Shown here: in pieces, positions 1-10,751 of the stretch
Position numbering within the stretch: the stretch's first letter is position 1
Layout of the letters: each line of letters starts with the position of its first letter
NCBI GenBank assembly: GCA_015232465.1
Contig: JADFZO010000007.1
Span: 1-64,000, forward strand
DNA length: 64,000 nucleotides
Direction of reading: 5' to 3'
Source: Desulfamplus sp.
GTDB taxonomy: Bacteria; Desulfobacterota; Desulfobacteria; Desulfobacterales; Desulfobacteraceae
Position numbers and translations under genes: made by a program
The notes under the pieces: generated by a model
Seen by the model: only the letters and a program-made list of their open reading frames with translations
What the model was told of the DNA's origin: nothing
Database searches by the model: none

Positions 1-43
1 AAGCGTATCAGGCTCCTCTTGAAGAGTTGCAGCAACAGCCTCA

Positions 44-862
44 ATGCCAACTGGTGAAGTTGATGGTCCTAAAATGGTTGAGGGTGATAAAAAGACTCCA
101 GAAGGGGTATATTTTATTAAAAAGGCTTATGATGATCGCTTTTTGACTCCAATATATGGAAAACGTGCATTTACAACTGATTACCCCCACTTTTTAGATA
201 TAAAACTTGGCAAAACTGGCAGTGCTATATGGATTCATGGGACAAACAAAATATTAAAGCCTATGGATTCAAATGGTTGTGTTGCAATGAATAATGATGA
301 TGTTGTTAAACTTGATCCTTACATAGTTTTAGATGAGACACCTGTTATTATAACTGATAAAGCAGATTACATCTCTTTGGAAACAAGCGTGGATCAACGC
401 ATTGATATTACCAGCTTTCTTGCTAAATGGATTGAGTCTTTAAATAGAGGCTCATATTTAGAGCATCTTTTTTACTATGATGCCACCAACTATCTGCCAG
501 ATATGCGATGGTGGGCAGAGTGGGTTGAGATTAGATCACGAAGTGCAGCGTCAAAAAATCCCATAACAGCACTGATTGATAATATTGGTATCTACAAACA
601 TAAAACTCACTTTGTAGTCCTATTTGATTTTCAACTTACATCTATCAGCCGCAAAATCTCTGTGGGAAAACGAAAGCTGTTTATAAGTGCAATTTTAAAC
701 ACTGATAAGCAATCTGCTGATTTTGGAAATAAGGGGTATAAAATTATTGGTGATCTGCTTCAGACTATTTCAATTAAAACAAGAGGCGAAGATAGCAAAA
801 GTTATTTTATAACTGCTGCATCGCAACTTAATAGCCAATATAGAGGGGATAAAGTAAAATAG
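44..862 (+). CDS. L,D-transpeptidase (YkuD family), 5' end uncertain
   Basis: TGEVDGPKMVEGDKKTPEGVYF and HGT...SNGCVAM motif typical of YkuD catalytic domains; probably frameshifted or truncated at the left edge. Confidence 0.75.
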   Translation: MPTGEVDGPKMVEGDKKTPEGVYFIKKAYDDRFLTPIYGKRAFTTDYPHFLDIKLGKTGSAIWIHGTNKILKPMDSNGCVAMNNDDVVKLDPYIVLDETPVIITDKADYISLETSVDQRIDITSFLAKWIESLNRGSYLEHLFYYDATNYLPDMRWWAEWVEIRSRSAASKNPITALIDNIGIYKHKTHFVVLFDFQLTSISRKISVGKRKLFISAILNTDKQSADFGNKGYKIIGDLLQTISIKTRGEDSKSYFITAASQLNSQYRGDKVK

Positions 863-865
863 AAC

Positions 866-894
866 TTGACATACTCTGCTATATTAGGTAATGA
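866..894 (+). promoter_or_regulatory. Possible sigma70-type promoter for rplM-rpsI (TTGACA-17-TAATGA)
   Basis: Perfect -35 TTGACA at 866-871, weak -10 at 889-894, upstream of rplM. Confidence 0.35.
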
Positions 895-930
895 AGCCAA
901 ATTATTTTTTATGAACAGGAGAATGGTAAA

Positions 931-1365
931 TTGAAAAAATATACATATAGTGCAAAACGCTCGGATAATAAAGAAAAATGGTGCATTATTGATGCCAAAG
1001 ATAAGGTACTCGGCAGAGTGGCTACTGAAGTAGCTGCCAGAATTCGTGGAAAAAACAATCCTCTTTTTACCCCTCATGCTGATATGGGAGATTGGGTAAT
1101 AGTAATAAATGCCGATAAGGTGGTATTAACGGGCAATAAGTTAGATCAAAAGATATACTATCGCCATACAGGTTATATGGGTGGAATTAAATCTATTACA
1201 GCAAGAGAGCTTCTTGAGAAGAGACCTGAAGATTTAATAAAAAAGGCTGTAAGAGGAATGCTTCCTAAAAACCCACTTGGAAGAAAACTTAACACTAAAT
1301 TGCGTGTGTATGCAGGAAGTGATCATCCACATACTGCTCAAACTCCAGAGGTTGTTGAGATATAG
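931..1365 (+). CDS. rplM: 50S ribosomal protein L13 (TTG start)
   Basis: WCIIDAKDKVLGRVATEVAARIRGK...HTGYMGG...AVRGMLPKNPLGR; followed by S9. Confidence 0.97.
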   Translation: MKKYTYSAKRSDNKEKWCIIDAKDKVLGRVATEVAARIRGKNNPLFTPHADMGDWVIVINADKVVLTGNKLDQKIYYRHTGYMGGIKSITARELLEKRPEDLIKKAVRGMLPKNPLGRKLNTKLRVYAGSDHPHTAQTPEVVEI

Positions 1366-1428
1366 TGATTAACAACTTACAGTATTGTTAAAATAGCATG
1401 AAAAAATATAAGGAAATGTTGATTAGTT

Positions 1429-1824
1429 ATGGAAAATGAGAATATCTATTACGCAACTGGGAAACGTAAAAGTTCTGTTTCAAAAACATGGATTAAACCA
1501 GGTAGCGGTAACATTACAGTAAATAACAGACCACTAAATGACTATTTTGTATTAAATTCAGCAAGAGAGCTTTTATCTTCGCCATTAGTTTTGACTGAGA
1601 ATATGGACAAATTTGACATTAAAATCACTGTTCTTGGTGGCGGAATAATGGGTCAAGCTGGAGCGGTAAGACATGGTATTACAAAGGCTCTTGTGCTTGC
1701 AAATCCTGATCTTAGAGGCGTGCTTAAAAAAGCTGGTTTTCTTACCAGAGATGCAAGGGTAAAAGAGCGAAAAAAATATGGTCAAAAGGGTGCTCGAGCC
1801 AATTATCAGTTTTCAAAAAGATAA
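1429..1824 (+). CDS. rpsI: 30S ribosomal protein S9
   Basis: [21 protein letters not shown]...[27 protein letters not shown]. Confidence 0.97.
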   Translation: MENENIYYATGKRKSSVSKTWIKPGSGNITVNNRPLNDYFVLNSARELLSSPLVLTENMDKFDIKITVLGGGIMGQAGAVRHGITKALVLANPDLRGVLKKAGFLTRDARVKERKKYGQKGARANYQFSKR

Positions 1825-1870
1825 TATTATTATTTATCTATATCTACAAATCGTTCAATAAGTCTGTTTT

Positions 1871-1907
1871 AAAAAGGGGCGGGTATTTTTACCATGCCCC
1901 TTTTTTT
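1871..1907 (+). terminator. Rho-independent terminator after rpsI
   Basis: AAAAAGGGGC...GCCCCTTTTTTT hairpin with T-run. Confidence 0.85.
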
Positions 1908-1945
1908 GTTACTAACTCTTTAAAATCTATCTATTTTTTTTAACA

Positions 1946-3370
1946 ATGCGAACCTTTTTATTCTACGATATTGAAACCACAGGATTAAATACCTCATTTG
2001 ATCAAATTCTCTCGTTTGCGGCAATAAGAACTGATACCAAGCTAAATGAGATTGCAAGAGACTCTATCACTATCAAAATAAGAGCTGATATTGTGCCATC
2101 TCCCGGAGCATTTATTACACACAGACTTACGCTTGATGCTTTGGCACAAGGGGTTTGCGAATATGAAGGGGCATTAAAAATTCATAAAATTGTAAATACT
2201 CCAGAAACAGTCTCAATTGGTTATAATAGTTTAGGGTTTGATGATGAATTTCTCCGTTTTACTTTTTACCGCAACCTTATTGAACCTTATACCCACCAAT
2301 ATTCAAATGGCTGCTCTCGTATTGATTTATTGCCAATTGCAACGCTCTATAGAGTTATTAGACCCCAAATTATAAGGTGGCCCATAACTGACGATGGCAA
2401 GCCAACCCTTAAACTTGAATTAATACGTAAAGAAAATCAATTTATGGCATCAGCACCATCTCATAACGCTATGGCTGATGTTGAGACCTCTATTGAGCTT
2501 GCAAAACATCTTATTAAAGAGGAAAAAATCTGGCAATTTGCCCTCTCTCTGTTTGATAAAAATAGTGAAAAGTTAAGAGTTGATAAACTTTTCAGCCAAA
2601 CATCTAATAACACCCCCTACCCTTTTGCTGTTATGATCTCTCATAAATTTGGTACTGATTCAACCTACATAGCCCCAGTTATAGGTATTGGCAGATCGTA
2701 TCACTACCTAAATCAAACTCTATGGATTAGATTAGATAACGATATATTCTCATCATCGGAAATGCCCTTTGCTATAAGAAAAAAAGATGGTGAGATTGGG
2801 ATTATTTTGCCTCCAAGATTTAAAGACCTCCTCTCAAAAGAGCAGATTGATCTTTGTGATAAAAATTTGTCTATTATAAATCATAATCAAGAGAGTCGAG
2901 CAATTTTTGATAAAGCTGTTGAGTACCATCGCCAATTTAAATATCCACTTGTTCCAGAGGCTGATCTTGACTCTTTGCTATATCAATCAGATTTTTTTAG
3001 CAGATTAGAAAAAAATGAGATAGAGCGTTTTCACAGAGCATCGTTAGATCAAAAAGTTCAGATGGTTAAAAACTTGAACCCGTGCAGAGTTAAAGATATA
3101 GCTACTCGAATTTTATTTAGAAACTATCTTAATAATAATAGTGTTTTTGATTTGGTATCAAAAGATTATGAAACCTACATGGAACTGGTCAGATGCAGCA
3201 TTGATGATCCTGATTTTAACACAAAAAAAATTGTAGGTTTTAGGCAAGATGAGAGACTTGTGCCTCAACAAGCAATTGAAAAATTAAAAACTATAAGTAA
3301 CGAGAGAATTCTTGATAGCGAGCAACAAGAGATATTAAAATGGCTTGAAAAGTATATTTTGTCTATCTAA
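1946..3370 (+). CDS. sbcB: Exodeoxyribonuclease I
   Basis: FLFYDIETTGLNTSFDQILSFAAIRTD (ExoI) and HNAMADVETSIELAKHL (ExoIII). Confidence 0.92.
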   Translation: MRTFLFYDIETTGLNTSFDQILSFAAIRTDTKLNEIARDSITIKIRADIVPSPGAFITHRLTLDALAQGVCEYEGALKIHKIVNTPETVSIGYNSLGFDDEFLRFTFYRNLIEPYTHQYSNGCSRIDLLPIATLYRVIRPQIIRWPITDDGKPTLKLELIRKENQFMASAPSHNAMADVETSIELAKHLIKEEKIWQFALSLFDKNSEKLRVDKLFSQTSNNTPYPFAVMISHKFGTDSTYIAPVIGIGRSYHYLNQTLWIRLDNDIFSSSEMPFAIRKKDGEIGIILPPRFKDLLSKEQIDLCDKNLSIINHNQESRAIFDKAVEYHRQFKYPLVPEADLDSLLYQSDFFSRLEKNEIERFHRASLDQKVQMVKNLNPCRVKDIATRILFRNYLNNNSVFDLVSKDYETYMELVRCSIDDPDFNTKKIVGFRQDERLVPQQAIEKLKTISNERILDSEQQEILKWLEKYILSI

Positions 3371-3493
3371 AATTTTACCTTCAATTTACTTTGTGGTTTA
3401 GGCAAAAATAGGGCATAATAGCTCTTCATTTTCGTATTTTTGCTAAAAAATTTTTTGAATTATCAAAAGGAGTCTAAGGGGAAAAAACTATTT

Positions 3494-5077
3494 ATGAGTT
3501 TAAGACAAAGCCGAATTATACAATTAAAAGAGCGTATGACAACGCTTCTTGAAGCTCTTTTAAATGTACCAGAAGATCAAAGGGCAAAGACATATTATGC
3601 TATTGAAAAATGTAAAGAGTGTTTAGCCTCAGTGCCACCAATTGAGACACCTGTTTATATCCATATTATTGGCACTGATAAATCATTTAAGACAAGCTAT
3701 CTTCTTGATCTCTTTGACCACTCCCAATTACGAGAACTCTTCTCTGTAAAGGCTCATAACACATCTGAAAATACAGCAGTGCCGTGTCTTGTTGAACCAT
3801 CTGATCTTATTAAAGAGATAAAAATAAGGCAAATCTCTATAAGTTCAGGTGCAGTTATGCAGGATACTCTCTCGCCTGAGATGTTTGTTAGCCTCTATGA
3901 TCTATCTAAAGGAGCAGTGCCTGATGACTATCTTTTGCAAGTTATAATTCCAGCAGATCAGACACCAATGAGGCTTTCAGTTATTGAATATCCTGGAATC
4001 AAAGAGGGGGCTGATGCCTCAGAGTCGCAAAAAACTCTTCACAAAATATTTCAGCAAAATCTAATACAGAATCTTATAAAATTTCCCGGAATTTTAGTTG
4101 CCTGTTTTCAGCATAAGGTTGCGATACCACCTGGTCACCCAATGGATATAATTTTGAAAAAATATGGCGAAGTGCTTGATACTGATAATTCATGGTATAA
4201 TTGGCAAGATGCAACAGAATCCAACAAGGGCAACCGCAATCAGATAACAGATCCCACTTTCAATTATGTTGATGAAAAGGTTGGCAAAAATAGGTTGCCG
4301 CTTATAATCTCTTTGCAAGGGGCAAGTGCAATTACAGGCTATTGTGGCAATACAAATGTTGAAAAAGATATTGCAACTGACTTTAAAAGTTACAAATCTT
4401 TTGATACTACAATACAGTTAGTAAACCCCTATAACCATGCCTATTCAGTCAATTTTGGTCAGCCTGGACATTATGTTGATTCATGGATAAAAAATTTAAG
4501 CAGATACAAAGATGTGTATGAGATTCATGAACAGATTACACTTGATGGAGGCATAAGCTGGTCAAGAGCTTTGCTTGATGATATATGCCACAACTCCCAC
4601 ATACAAGATGCTCTTGATAATATCTTTTTTCGACCATGGGCTGTTGAGAGTCAATCTTGCATTGAAAAGTCAATTGAGATTTTACGAGAAATTGAGACTT
4701 ACGATGAGGTTAGAGAGATAACCGAAAAGATAAGGCAAGCTATTATCAATGGTAAATACCGAACAATCCGCACTTTTTTTAATAGTGAACTTGCCATTGC
4801 AACAGATGGAGTTGTTGAGAATCATAGCCGTTTTTGGAGCAATATTTTTTACCAATACCTTTTGCAATTTTTTAACGATAATGTAAGATGCAATGCCATT
4901 GCAAAGGTTTTATGGCAAAATTTGGAAAATAGACTTGATCCTGAACATAAAGGTTTTCTTGGCACCCGTGAACAAGATTTACCCTTTATTATTATGAATA
5001 CCGCAGAGCTGTATGTCCCAAATGCTGTTATACGTGGTGATATAGATGTATTTAGAGATAAAGTTGGAGATAAGTAA
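3494..5077 (+). CDS. Degenerate P-loop GTPase-like protein (possibly SrfC/dynamin-like); ORF extends up to 3440
   Basis: GTDKSFKT Walker A-like and IEYPG Walker B/G3-like motifs; next to an actin-like ATPase; ATG 3494 preceded by AAGGGG. Confidence 0.5.
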   Translation: MSLRQSRIIQLKERMTTLLEALLNVPEDQRAKTYYAIEKCKECLASVPPIETPVYIHIIGTDKSFKTSYLLDLFDHSQLRELFSVKAHNTSENTAVPCLVEPSDLIKEIKIRQISISSGAVMQDTLSPEMFVSLYDLSKGAVPDDYLLQVIIPADQTPMRLSVIEYPGIKEGADASESQKTLHKIFQQNLIQNLIKFPGILVACFQHKVAIPPGHPMDIILKKYGEVLDTDNSWYNWQDATESNKGNRNQITDPTFNYVDEKVGKNRLPLIISLQGASAITGYCGNTNVEKDIATDFKSYKSFDTTIQLVNPYNHAYSVNFGQPGHYVDSWIKNLSRYKDVYEIHEQITLDGGISWSRALLDDICHNSHIQDALDNIFFRPWAVESQSCIEKSIEILREIETYDEVREITEKIRQAIINGKYRTIRTFFNSELAIATDGVVENHSRFWSNIFYQYLLQFFNDNVRCNAIAKVLWQNLENRLDPEHKGFLGTREQDLPFIIMNTAELYVPNAVIRGDIDVFRDKVGDK

Positions 5078-5081
5078 CACA

Positions 5082-6857
5082 ATGATTTTTAATTTTTTCA
5101 AACGAGGCAAAAAGGGCGAAGACTCATTTAATATTGAACTTGAAGATGACAATAAACTCTACTATCAGACAATTGCGGGCAGAACCCCAAGAGATATAAA
5201 TAATAGAGAAGAGTATATTTTATTTATTGACTTTGGCTCATATCGAACCTCTGTTTTGTGCTGGCCCTGTTGTTATGGAAGAGAAAAAATAACCGACACA
5301 TGGAGATATGTTGTCCATTACAAAAATGGTGAAATTGAGGGGGGCGGATTTCCATCAGCTTTTATAAATCCACCATCTGGTGATGAACGTGATTTTGCCT
5401 TTATTGATAACTTTGAGGATATTACAGTTGCAAGTAGTCAGATTGTTAAAAGTGCAAAATCTGTATTTGCAAGTAAATTTGCAGCATACAAGGGGGCTGT
5501 TCCGCAATTTAGGCTCTATATCAAAAAGGTGCTTGAAGAGAGTTTTCAATATATTACAGCCCCAGTTGAGGGGCGACCGTGGAACTCTTCTGCTATCCCT
5601 GTAATTACTGAGATACGTGTTACAGTGCCTGATCTTTTTATCGAAAATTTGCGTGCTGGATACCGTGAAAATATCTACTCTGTCTGCATGGAGTTCTTAA
5701 CACATAAAAAGTGGAAACAGCTTTTTCCCACAAATTTACGAAGCCTTAAAAAGACCTTTATAAATATCTCAGCAGATGAGAGCGGGGCTTGCGAGCTATA
5801 TTTTCTTAATCTTATAAAACTTATGCCGTTTTGGGATTTATCGTCAGAAAAAGATAGGGTACCAGATTTAAAAGAGGTTGAATTTTTATTTTCTCAAAAA
5901 CGTAAGTGCATTGAAAACAATAATCCAAACAGAGATAAAAAAGAGCTAAATTTTGTGGTTTGCCACGTTGATATTGGTGGATTAACAACAGATGCAAGCA
6001 TTCTTTTGATGCGATCTTTTAATGATCACGATCTTGGCATTACAACCACCCTAAAAAGAAAAGAGTCTTTTTCTGAAAAAAAGGCGGGTGAATATTTTGC
6101 AGAGGCATTTAAAGAGATTCGGCACGAAGATGATGAAGATCACTGGTGGGAAAGCGATAGATTTATACAAAAAGAGTTTGGAAAATTTCTTGAACTTCTA
6201 TTTGGCAAGCAGTATGCACTTTTAAACGAATGGAGAAAGGAGAAATCACTTGATGGAATCTATTTTTTAATCTCTGGCAGACCAACAAAAGCACAAAAAA
6301 TAAGGGATATAATATCAAGATATATCCTAAAAGAGTTCAACAAAGAGAGCCTTCTTCTCCTTCCAGAGCACTGTCTATTTATGGCAGACTACTACCATGT
6401 TGGAAAAAATGAGGAGGGGGAGCGGTATGCCAAAAAGATCGAAAATTTTGAAAAGCTCATAACCATTCTTGGCAATGTCTATACACTTTATGATGGGTAT
6501 GAGATCGATTTTGACGAGCATAAATACTATATATCCCTTGATGTTGACACTCGTGGAGTTCAAAGAATGGAGATACTCCCTGGCAGACAGTATAACATGG
6601 AGGATTTTGAAAATTACCAAAAAGCTGCCCAAAGAAACAATGTTTTACACCTTGCCTTTACCCGTATAGCCTCTGGCGAAAACGGCACACGATTTCTTAC
6701 AGTCAAAAAAATTGCCCGCCAAACAGCCTACCCGATTATCAAAATTGCAGATAAGAACGAATTTGATGATCAGGCATGGATCACGCCATCTCTTATAATA
6801 ACCAACCTAAATGATAATGATCAGGCATTTGATTTAGCTTGGGCTTCTCATGTGTAA
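5082..6857 (+). CDS. Actin/Hsp70-fold ATPase-like protein, SrfB-like
   Basis: ILFIDFGSYRTSVL (phosphate 1-like) and CHVDIGGLTTDASILL (phosphate 2-like); start 5082 after GGAGA; ORF extends to 5046. Confidence 0.6.
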   Translation: MIFNFFKRGKKGEDSFNIELEDDNKLYYQTIAGRTPRDINNREEYILFIDFGSYRTSVLCWPCCYGREKITDTWRYVVHYKNGEIEGGGFPSAFINPPSGDERDFAFIDNFEDITVASSQIVKSAKSVFASKFAAYKGAVPQFRLYIKKVLEESFQYITAPVEGRPWNSSAIPVITEIRVTVPDLFIENLRAGYRENIYSVCMEFLTHKKWKQLFPTNLRSLKKTFINISADESGACELYFLNLIKLMPFWDLSSEKDRVPDLKEVEFLFSQKRKCIENNNPNRDKKELNFVVCHVDIGGLTTDASILLMRSFNDHDLGITTTLKRKESFSEKKAGEYFAEAFKEIRHEDDEDHWWESDRFIQKEFGKFLELLFGKQYALLNEWRKEKSLDGIYFLISGRPTKAQKIRDIISRYILKEFNKESLLLLPEHCLFMADYYHVGKNEEGERYAKKIENFEKLITILGNVYTLYDGYEIDFDEHKYYISLDVDTRGVQRMEILPGRQYNMEDFENYQKAAQRNNVLHLAFTRIASGENGTRFLTVKKIARQTAYPIIKIADKNEFDDQAWITPSLIITNLNDNDQAFDLAWASHV

Positions 6858-6969
6858 GTGTAAAATTTCCGATAAACAAATTTTCGTGTAAAAACGATGT
6901 TTCGTTTAAAGATTCAAATTTCTCTTGCAATATCTTTTCGTGTAACTATATATAAGAACAATCATGGCT

Positions 6970-7028
6970 CTATTTTATCTATTTGTTGATTTAAAATATT
7001 TAACAATAACAAATAGATAGCAAAATAG
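6970..7028. repeat. Imperfect inverted repeat CTATTTTATCTATTTGTT / AACAAATAGATAGCAAAATAG
   Basis: 18 of 21 bp arms match, 3-nt bulge, 20-nt loop, upstream of hydrogenase protease gene. Confidence 0.7.
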
Positions 7029-7094
7029 GGTAGAGTTTAATCATATTTAAGTTTACAGTAAAAAAATCTATTTTAAGGAATTTATCGAATTTTT

Positions 7095-7589
7095 ATGGAA
7101 AAATTTATCAAGCCCATTTTAATATTTGGGTGTGGGAATACGCTTTTTGGAGATGATGGGTTTGGACCTGAAGTGGTAGATAGGCTTAACAGTAACTATA
7201 AACTCCCTGAGTATGTTGTTGCAACTGACGCTGGAACAGGTATTCAGGGAGTTTTGTTTGATATTGCCTTATCTTTGGAAAAACCATCAGCTCTGTTTAT
7301 TGTAGATACAGTTCTCTTGCCAGATCGAAGTGCTGGAGAGCTGTTTGAGCTTGATATAAATCAGATACCTGAAAAGAATGTCAGCGAATTTTCTTTGCAC
7401 CAATTCCCCTCTGTTAATCTACTTCAAGAGCTTCAACAAGAGTCTGGTATTCAGGTCAGAGTGTTTGTTGTACAGGCAAAATCTATTCCTGAATATGTAG
7501 AGCCAGGCCTTTCGCAAGAGGTTTATGATGCGATAGAGCCAGCTTGTAAATGGTTGATAGATAACTCTTTAAAGATTAAAAATGGTTAG
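7095..7589 (+). CDS. Hydrogenase maturation endopeptidase (HyaD/HycI/FrhD family)
   Basis: FGCGNTLFGDDGFGPEVV and DAGTGIQG; directly upstream of the hydrogenase locus. Confidence 0.9.
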   Translation: MEKFIKPILIFGCGNTLFGDDGFGPEVVDRLNSNYKLPEYVVATDAGTGIQGVLFDIALSLEKPSALFIVDTVLLPDRSAGELFELDINQIPEKNVSEFSLHQFPSVNLLQELQQESGIQVRVFVVQAKSIPEYVEPGLSQEVYDAIEPACKWLIDNSLKIKNG

Positions 7590-7607
7590 ATTTTAATTAG
7601 TAACTTT

Positions 7608-7631
7608 GTCCTAAGAGTTATTAGGACTTTT
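7608..7631 (+). terminator. Weak terminator/attenuator-like hairpin between protease gene and hdrA
   Basis: GTCCTAA-GAGTTA-TTAGGAC followed by TTTT. Confidence 0.45.
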
Positions 7632-7657
7632 AAGAACGTTTAAAAAGCGAGGTGTAT

Positions 7658-10600
7658 ATGTCAGACAACCCAATCGGATCAGTCATGGTAGTTGGAGGAG
7701 GTATTGTTGGAATACAGGCAACGCTTGATTTAGCAGACTCTGGATACTATGTCTATCTTGTAGAAAAATCTGCCGGAATTGGCGGGGTAATGGCTCAATT
7801 GGATAAGACCTATCCAACGAATGACTGTGCAATGTGAATTTTATCGCCCAAGTTGGTTGAGTGCGGTCGGCACTTAAATGTTGAGCTTCTTACCCTTTCT
7901 GAAATCATTGCTGTCTCAGGCGAAGCAGGTGATTTCACAGTTACAGTAAAAAAGAGTCCTCGTTACATTGATATGGATAAATGTATTGCTTGCGGAATCT
8001 GCACTGAAAAATGCCCAAAAAAAGTTGCTGATGAGTATAATGCTGGAATTAGCAAAAGAAAGGCAGCATACATCAAATATGGTCAAACCGTCCCCCTTAA
8101 ATATGCAATTGACCCTAAAAACTGCATCTACCTTACAAAAGGAAAATGTCAGGCTTGTCAAAAATTTTGCCCCACTGGTGCTATAAATTTTGACGATAAA
8201 GAGGAGATTGTAAAGATCAATGTTGGCTCTGTAATATTATCTCCTGGATTCACTCCATTTGATCCATCAGGACTTGATTTTTACGGATATGGAAAATACC
8301 CAGATGTTATTACAAGCCTTGAGTATGAGCGTCTTTTATCTGCAAGTGGTCCTTGCATGGGTCATGTGGTTAGACCCTCAGATGGTAAAGAGCCAAAAAA
8401 GATAGCATGGATTCAATGCGTTGGCTCAAGAAACACAAACAGAACTGAGAATGGATTTTGCTCAAGCGTATGCTGTATGTATGCAATGAAGCAGACACGC
8501 ATCACAATTGAACATGCTGCTGGCAACGATCAAGATTTATCAATATTTTATATTGATATAAGAAGTCATGGAAAAGAGTTTGAGCGTTACTATAACGAAA
8601 CTATAAATAAAGGCGTTAAATTTATACGAGCACGTCCCCACACAATAAATCCGGGTAAAAACAATATTGGGGTTCAGATGGAGTATCTGACAGAAGATGG
8701 TCAGAAGATTAAAGAGGATTTTGATATGGTTGTCCTCTCAATTGGTCTTGGTGCCCCTAAAGATGCTGGTGATCTCTCCTCTAAATTTGGATTTAATCTA
8801 AATAATTACAGATTTGCAAAGACAACCTGTTTTGAACCTGTAAAAAGCTCTCAACCAGGAGTATTGGTAACTGGAACATTTAGATCATCTAAAGCTATTC
8901 CACGCTCTGTAACTGAGGCATCTGCTGCTGCTGCTGAAGCTGCTATTATGCTTGCTGAATCAAAAAATAGCTTAACAAAAAATAAGGTCTATCCTACTGA
9001 AATAGATGTATCTGACCAAGAGCCAAGAATTGGTGTATTTGTCTGTTCATGCGGCATAAACATTTCTAATGTTGTTAATGTTGCTGAGGTTGTTGAGTAT
9101 GCCAAAACCCTACCTTATGTTGTTTTTACTGAGAACAACCTCTTTACCTGCTCTACTGATACCCAAGTTCTGATTAGCAAAAAAATCCATGAAAATAGAC
9201 TCAACAGAATTGTTGTTGCAGCCTGTTCTCCAAGAACACATGAGCCTCTTTTTCAAGATACTTTAAGAGAAGCTGGTCTTAATGGATTTTTATTTGAGAT
9301 GGCAAACATAAGAAATCACAACTCATGGGTGCACCAGAGCGAGCCTGAAAAGGCAACTATCAAGGCAAAAGATCAGGTTCGTATGGCTGTTGCAAAAGTT
9401 GCTCAAAATTATGCACTCACTCGGCTTAAGGTTGATGTTGTTCAAAAGGCAATGGTTGTTGGAGGCGGTCTATCTGGCATGACAGCAGCATTGGCTTTTG
9501 GAAATCAGGGCTATGAGACAGTTTTGATTGAAAAGGGCGACAAACTTGGTGGTAATGCTTTAGAGCTTCTCCAAACCTATAAAGGCGAAGATATAGGGGA
9601 GCATATTAATAGCATTATAGAAAATGTTGAGAACCATGAGCAGATAACAGTATTGAAAAATACAACTATTAAGAGCTGTTCTGGTTCAGTTGGTAATTTT
9701 ACAAGCGAGATTGTTATAAACGGTTCAAATTCAGGCGATAGTGAGGTAAAAAAGATAGCTTACGGAGTTGGAGTTATTGCCACAGGTGGCAAAGCATCAT
9801 CTACTACTGAATATCTTTTTGGAACAGACGATAGAGTTATGACGCCTCTTAAATTTGATAAGTATCTTAAAAACGACCATAAATCTCTTCAAGATGCTGA
9901 TACTGTTGTATTTATTCAATGCGTTGGTTCTCGTGAGCCTCAGCGTCCATACTGTAGCCGTCTATGCTGCACACACTCTGTTAAAAGTGCTATAATGCTA
10001 AAAGAGATAAATCCTGATCTAAATGTCTATATTTTAAATCGAGATATTAGAACCTATGGTGAACGTGAAGATTTATATAAACAGGCTCGTGATGCTGGCG
10101 TAATTTTTATCAGATATGAGCCAAATAAAAAGCCAAATGTCTATAAAAAAGATAATGACATTGCAGTTGAGATATATGATCCTATTCTAATGAGAAATTT
10201 AAGAATATTCACAGATTATCTTGTGCTTGCAACTGGTGTTGAACCTAATGACGCAAAAGATTTGATGGATATATTTAAATTTGGAGTCAATGAAGATGGA
10301 TTTCTAAACGAGGCTCACCCTAAACTTAGACCTGTTGATATGCCTGTTGATGGTCTATTTGTTGCTGGTCTTTGCAACTATCCAAAGCCGATTGAGGAGT
10401 CTGTAACTCAGGCTTTAGCTTGTGTATCAAGAGCTGGTGTTATCTTGGCAAAACAGTCAATGGAGCTTGATGCCATAAAATCTTATGTAACTGAAAAGTG
10501 TGATGGCTGTGCTGTATGTATAGATGTCTGTCCATACATGGCATTAACACTTGAAGAGTATCAGTTAAATGGTAGTGGAAGGGTAGTAAAACGGATAAAA

Positions 10601-10732
10601 ACTGATCCCGCACTGTGCAAAGGTTGCGGTCTATGTCAATCTGCCTGCCCAAAAGAGGGAATTATGATTCATGGATTTACACTTTCACAACTTAAAGCTC
10701 AGGTAGATGCAGCTTTAGAGAGCGTTATATAA
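7658..10732 (+). CDS. hdrA: HdrA-family iron-sulfur flavoprotein, selenoprotein (UGA 7835-7837 read as Sec)
   Basis: [22 protein letters not shown]...[19 protein letters not shown]; 4Fe4S ferredoxin motifs; second FAD domain [23 protein letters not shown] track splits it at TGA into 7652-7837 and 7853-10732, same frame. Confidence 0.92.
7857..7877 (+). promoter_or_regulatory. SECIS-like hairpin of hdrA
   Basis: TTGAGTGC-GGTCG-GCACTTAA, 8-bp stem (one G-U), GG in loop about 27 nt after UGA. Confidence 0.75.
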
Positions 10733-10751
10733 ATTTTTAAGGAGATAGATC

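Noticed and set aside
802-1077. Minus-strand ORF over rplM
   Set aside because: Antisense to a clear ribosomal protein gene; no recognisable motif
7853-10732. ORF 7853-10732 as an independent gene starting at TTG
   Set aside because: It begins inside the HdrA N-terminal domain with no SD and is in frame with 7658-7837
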